Shown piece by piece: positions 60,338 through 64,000 of a stretch of DNA of 64,000 nt (its first letter is position 1; each line of letters opens with the position of its first letter). The notes beneath the pieces are model-generated. The model did not search any database. It saw only the letters and a list, made by a program, of their open reading frames with translations, and was not told the DNA's origin. The position numbers were made by a program, and so were the translations under genes. The stretch covers positions 62,001 to 126,000 of the forward strand of contig CAZCNY010000005.1 in assembly GCA_964500675.1 (NCBI GenBank), written 5' to 3'. This DNA is from CAMLJR01 sp964500675. GTDB taxonomy: Bacteria; Pseudomonadota; Gammaproteobacteria; Pseudomonadales; CAMLJR01.

Positions 60338-63300
60338 TTACGCCGAATAGGCCAAGCGCACGCGCTCGGACCCGTAGCGGTCGCGCAGCCGCTGCAGCAA
60401 TTCGTCGGACGGCTGCACGCGCCACATTTCGGGCAGCCGCAAATTCGCCGCCGCGCCGCGCCGCCGGTACGCGATCAGCACCGGACACGCGCCGCGATGG
60501 TCGTTAAGCAGACGCTCAAACTCTGCGCGAAAATCGCCGCGAAAATCGTTTTCGTCGAGCTGCAATTCGAGCGCACGCACGGCCTGACTGCGCGCCTCCA
60601 GCAACGTGCGCACGCCCTTGCCGCGCATTTTCAAGCCGCCCGAATAATCGTCGTAGCTGACCTGTCCTTCGATCACGAGCAGCGCATCCTTGACGAGTTT
60701 TTCGCGATGCTCGTTATACGCATCGGCGAACAGCGTCACCTCGATGCGCGCGCTACGATCATCGAGCAATACGAATGCCATGTTGTCGCCGCGTTTGTTT
60801 TTCATCGTGCGCAAACTCACGACAAGTCCCGCGATGCTTTGATTGTGATTGTCGGCCTTGAGATCGACGATGCGATTCGGCACGAACGCGCGCAGCTCGC
60901 TTTCGTAATCGTCGATCGGATGCCCGGTCACATATAAGCCGAGCGTTTCTTTTTCGCCTTCGAGCCGCTGCTTCGTGCTCCACGGCCGCGCACTGCGAAA
61001 CGCCTTGTAGACATCGCCGCTCGCGGGCACGGGCACCACATCGCCGAATAAATCGAGCATGCCGCTGTCCTGATTGACTGCGGCCTGCTCCGCCGCTTGC
61101 ACCGCATCCTGCATGCTCGCCATTAAAATCGCGCGATCGACGCCAAGCGGATCGAACGCACCGGCTTTTATCAATGCTTCGAGCGCGCGCTTGTTAACCT
61201 TGCGCGCATCGGTGCGCGTGCAAAAATCGAAAAGACTTGTGAACGGCCCGCCGCTGTTGCGCGCGGCGATAATGCTTTCGATGGGACCTTCGCCGAGCCC
61301 TTTGATCGCGCCGAGCCCGTAAATAATTTCGCCGCGCTCGTTGACGGTGAACATATATTCACCGACATTCACATCCGGCAATTTCAATTGCAATTTCATC
61401 GCGCGGCATTCTTCGATGAACACGACGATCTTGTCGGTGTTCTGCAATTCCGAACTCATCACCGCAGCCATGAACGGCGCCGGATAATGTTGCTTCAACC
61501 ACGCGGTTTGATACGATACCAGCGCGTACGCGGCCGAGTGCGATTTGTTAAAGCCGTAGCCCGCGAATTTTTCCATCAAATCAAAAATATTCGACGACAG
61601 CTCTTCGCCAAAGCCCTGCGCTTTCGCACCGTCGATAAATACCGCGCGCTGCTTCGCCATCTCCTCGGGTTTTTTCTTGCCCATCGCGCGCCGCAGCAGA
61701 TCGGCGCCGCCGAGCGTATAGCCCGCCATCACCTGCGGAATCTGCATCACCTGCTCTTGATAGAGAATGATGCCGTAGGTCGGCTCCAAAATCGGAATCA
61801 AACATTTATCCTGGTAGCGCGGATGCGGATACGCGAGTTCGGCGCGGCCGTGTTTGCGATTGATAAAATCATCGACCATGCCCGATTGCAGCGGCCCCGG
61901 ACGGAACAGCGCCACCAGCGCGACGATATCCTCGAAACGCGACGGCAGCAGGCGCTTGATGAGATCTTTCATGCCGCGCGATTCGAGCTGAAACACCGCC
62001 GTGGTTTCGGCGCGCTGCAATAATTTAAAAGTGGCTTCGTCGTCGAGCGGAATCGCCATGATGTCGAGCGGCGGCTCGCCAATTTCGGCGCGTTTGCGAT
62101 CGATGATTTTTTTCGCCCAGTCGATAATCGTGAGCGTGCGCAGACCGAGGAAGTCGAATTTGACGAGACCCGCATCCTCGACATCGTTTTTATCGAATTG
62201 CGTGACGAGCCCTTCGCCCGTTTCGTCGCAATAAAGCGGCGCGAAATCGGTGAGTTTCGACGGCGCGATCACGACGCCGCCCGCGTGTTTGCCGACATTG
62301 CGCGTGATGCCTTCGAGCTGCAATGCCATTTCCCAAATTTCCTGCGCCTGCGCATCGGTGTCGAGAAAATCGCGCAGCACTTCCTCTTTCTCAAAAGCAT
62401 CCTGCAAGGTGATGCCGACTTCGAACGGAATCATTTTCGATAATTTATCGCCGAGTCCGTACGCTTTTCCCTGCACGCGCGCGACATCGCGCACCACGGC
62501 TTTCGCCGCCATCGTGCCGAAGGTGATGATTTGCGACACCGCTTCACGGCCGTAACGCTCGGCCACGTAATGAATCACGCGATCGCGCCCTTCCATGCAA
62601 AAATCGATGTCGAAGTCGGGCATCGACACGCGCTCGGGGTTGAGAAAACGCTCGAACAGCAGATCGTATTGAATCGGATCGAGGTCGGTGATTTTGAGCG
62701 CGTACGCGACCAGCGAACCCGCACCCGAACCGCGCCCCGGCCCCACGGGAATATCGTGATCCTTCGCCCAGCGAATAAAATCCATCACGATAAGAAAATA
62801 ACCCGGGAAGCCCATTTGAATAATCACGTCGAGCTCGAAATCGAGGCGATCGCGATATTGTGTTTGCGTCGCGGTAAATTCAGGCGAATTTACCGCGAAT
62901 TCTTTTTGTTTAAAAAGAACCGCAAGCCGTTCGTCGAGGCCTTGATGCGCGAGCTGACGAAAATACTCGCCCATCGTGAGCCCTTCGGGCACGGGATAAT
63001 CGGGCAGAAACGGCGTGCCGAGTTTGATCGTGGCATTGCAGCGCTTGGCGATTTCAACGCTGTTTTCAAGCGCGGCTGGAATATCGCTGAACAGCTCGCA
63101 CATTTCTTCGGCGGAGCGCAGATATTGCTGTTCGCTGTAGCGGCGCACGCGGCGCGGATCGTCGAGCGTGCGGCCTTCATGAATGCACACGCGCGCTTCG
63201 TGCGCTTCGAATTGCTCCCGGCGCAAGAAGCGCACGTCGTTGGTCGCCACCACCGCGCAATCCATTTTCACGGCGAGCTGAAGCGCCGCGTGCAGATACT

Positions 63301-63832
63301 CTTCTTCGCCCGCGCGGCCGGTACGGTGCAATTCGAGATAGAAACGATCGCCGAATAAATTCCGCCACCACTGCAAGCGCTCGGCCGCGAGTTGCTCTTT
63401 ACCATTGCCGAGCGCGCGACCGATATCGCCGTAACGCCCGCCCGATAACACAATCACGCCATCGCTGCATTCGCGCAGCCAATCGCGCTGAATATATGCA
63501 ACATCCTGATATTGACCTTCGAGCCACGCGCGCGAAATCAATTGCGTGAGGTTGCGATAGCCCATGTCATTTTGCGCGAGCAGGCAGACCACGTTGATGT
63601 GACTTTCGTCGGTGTCGTCGCGCATATAAAAATCGGCGCCGAAAATCGGTTTTAAACCCGCCGCACTCGCCGCTTTGTAAAATTTGATCAACGCAAAAAA
63701 ATTGGTGAGATCGGTAAGCGCGCACGCGGGCATGCCATCGGCCGCCACGGCTTCAGCGAGCTCATCGACGCGCACCAAGCCGTCGACGAGCGAGTATTCG
63801 GAATGAATGCGCAGATGGACAAAGTTTTTCAT
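60338..63832 (-). CDS. dnaE: DNA polymerase III alpha subunit
   Basis: The replicative polymerase, 1164 residues (E. coli 1160). N-terminal PHP domain (FVHLRIHSEYSLVDGLVRVDELAEA). The palm carries PDFDIDFCMEGRD with two catalytic Asp (near residue 400) and GPGRGSGAGSLVAYAL. The fingers include YGIILYQEQVMQIPQVMAGYTLGGADLLRRAMGKKKPEEM. A helix-hairpin-helix region and OB domain (SIAGLVVSLRTMKNKRGDNMAFVLLDDRSARIEVTLF) follow. The beta-clamp binding site was not located precisely. Downstream of rnhB by 12 bases. Confidence 0.97.
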   Translation of the reverse strand: MKNFVHLRIHSEYSLVDGLVRVDELAEAVAADGMPACALTDLTNFFALIKFYKAASAAGLKPIFGADFYMRDDTDESHINVVCLLAQNDMGYRNLTQLISRAWLEGQYQDVAYIQRDWLRECSDGVIVLSGGRYGDIGRALGNGKEQLAAERLQWWRNLFGDRFYLELHRTGRAGEEEYLHAALQLAVKMDCAVVATNDVRFLRREQFEAHEARVCIHEGRTLDDPRRVRRYSEQQYLRSAEEMCELFSDIPAALENSVEIAKRCNATIKLGTPFLPDYPVPEGLTMGEYFRQLAHQGLDERLAVLFKQKEFAVNSPEFTATQTQYRDRLDFELDVIIQMGFPGYFLIVMDFIRWAKDHDIPVGPGRGSGAGSLVAYALKITDLDPIQYDLLFERFLNPERVSMPDFDIDFCMEGRDRVIHYVAERYGREAVSQIITFGTMAAKAVVRDVARVQGKAYGLGDKLSKMIPFEVGITLQDAFEKEEVLRDFLDTDAQAQEIWEMALQLEGITRNVGKHAGGVVIAPSKLTDFAPLYCDETGEGLVTQFDKNDVEDAGLVKFDFLGLRTLTIIDWAKKIIDRKRAEIGEPPLDIMAIPLDDEATFKLLQRAETTAVFQLESRGMKDLIKRLLPSRFEDIVALVALFRPGPLQSGMVDDFINRKHGRAELAYPHPRYQDKCLIPILEPTYGIILYQEQVMQIPQVMAGYTLGGADLLRRAMGKKKPEEMAKQRAVFIDGAKAQGFGEELSSNIFDLMEKFAGYGFNKSHSAAYALVSYQTAWLKQHYPAPFMAAVMSSELQNTDKIVVFIEECRAMKLQLKLPDVNVGEYMFTVNERGEIIYGLGAIKGLGEGPIESIIAARNSGGPFTSLFDFCTRTDARKVNKRALEALIKAGAFDPLGVDRAILMASMQDAVQAAEQAAVNQDSGMLDLFGDVVPVPASGDVYKAFRSARPWSTKQRLEGEKETLGLYVTGHPIDDYESELRAFVPNRIVDLKADNHNQSIAGLVVSLRTMKNKRGDNMAFVLLDDRSARIEVTLFADAYNEHREKLVKDALLVIEGQVSYDDYSGGLKMRGKGVRTLLEARSQAVRALELQLDENDFRGDFRAEFERLLNDHRGACPVLIAYRRRGAAANLRLPEMWRVQPSDELLQRLRDRYGSERVRLAYSA

Positions 63833-63844
63833 TCTTTCTTCGAC

Positions 63845-64000
63845 TCAAACATTCACGACGAAGTCCGAAATTCCCTCTCCAGCAGGAGAGCGAAGATGAC
63901 CATCAACATCTGATAAACGCTCGCGCACCGGCGCAAACGAACGCCGGTGAATCGGCGTCGCGCCAAATTTTCGCAGCGCCTCTAAATGCACTTTCGTGCC
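63845..64000 (-). CDS. rnhB: Ribonuclease HII, C-terminal fragment
   Basis: The last 51 codons of a gene that enters from the right edge. GTKVHLEALRKFGATPIHRRSFAPVRERL matches the C-terminus of RNase HII, which removes RNA from RNA-DNA hybrids; rnhB upstream of dnaE is the expected order. After PVRERL about 21 further residues (SDVDGHLRSPAGEGISDFVVNV) extend beyond the usual end; part of this tail (RSPAGEG) is encoded by a copy of the palindromic repeat. Confidence 0.88.
   Translation of the reverse strand, partial: GTKVHLEALRKFGATPIHRRSFAPVRERLSDVDGHLRSPAGEGISDFVVNV
63873..63893. repeat. CCCTCTCC palindromic repeat, copy 4, inside the rnhB frame
   Basis: CCCTCTCC-agc-AGGAGAGCG, related to the intergenic copies at 8077, 55290 and 59286, but here within the 3' coding end of rnhB. 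Confidence 0.6.

Overview
The window comes from the chromosome of a non-enteric gammaproteobacterium. The best evidence is gene order. Reading the minus strand from the right edge, it runs rnhB(end)-dnaE-accA-tilS-pyrG-kdsA-eno-ftsB-ispD-ispF-truD-pcm-rpoS, and elsewhere dapA-bamC-purC; both orders are familiar from Pseudomonas and its relatives. A full type II secretion operon, FabV and DUF1631 fit that placement. I cannot name the genus. Most genes lie on the minus strand. The plus-strand genes are confined to 12.8-15.3 kb, 17.6-24.1 kb and one nitroreductase. I see no tRNA, rRNA, CRISPR array, transposase or phage gene.

Layout. 0-8 kb: the start of an exported protein, then ackA, a two-domain OlsF-like acyltransferase, an LpxH-like metallophosphatase, alanine dehydrogenase, a metallo-beta-lactamase-fold hydrolase and the enoyl-ACP reductase fabV. 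8-11.5 kb: an outer membrane barrel protein, a translationally coupled four-gene ECF-type sigma factor operon ending in a DUF3106 repeat protein, and a secreted repeat protein. 11.7-15.3 kb: a LysR regulator divergent from a Rieske oxygenase, a 107-residue partner and a TauD-type dioxygenase. 15.3-24.1 kb: a QseBC/PmrAB-type two-component system divergent from two tandem ~650-residue beta-propeller paralogues (one lipoprotein, one soluble) and a TonB-dependent receptor. 24.4-28.2 kb: an acyltransferase-3 membrane protein and a second TonB receptor with an upstream DUF2946 protein. 28.2-33.4 kb: purC, bamC, dapA and a DUF1631 gene. 33.6-47 kb: a nitroreductase, then gspCDEFGHIJKLMN closed by a coupled apbE. 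47-64 kb: a DegP/DegQ-type protease, rpoS and the housekeeping cluster.

The strongest candidate for an undescribed system is the 15.3-24.1 kb locus. The intergenic region in front of each propeller gene carries two direct-repeat boxes of the PmrA/QseB type (a TTAAG-like hexamer, 5 bp, a second hexamer). The two boxes are 52 bp apart in both places, although the surrounding sequence has diverged. This ties the two-component system, the two paralogues and possibly the TonB receptor into one predicted regulon. The ligand or substrate is unknown. A resemblance to fungal saponin-hydrolase-type proteins is my recollection only.

Two further patterns recur. Short tandem duplications sit at gene ends: three 23-bp copies that include the gspL stop codon, a perfect 15-bp copy of the degP 3' end, and others in ispD, the sigma factor gene and its operon partners. 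A CCCTCTCC palindromic repeat occurs four times, once inside the rnhB reading frame. surE and nlpD, usually beside pcm and rpoS, are both missing; an AT-rich 0.8-kb stretch occupies the nlpD position. Start codons were chosen by ribosome-binding sites and family alignment and are noted where uncertain.
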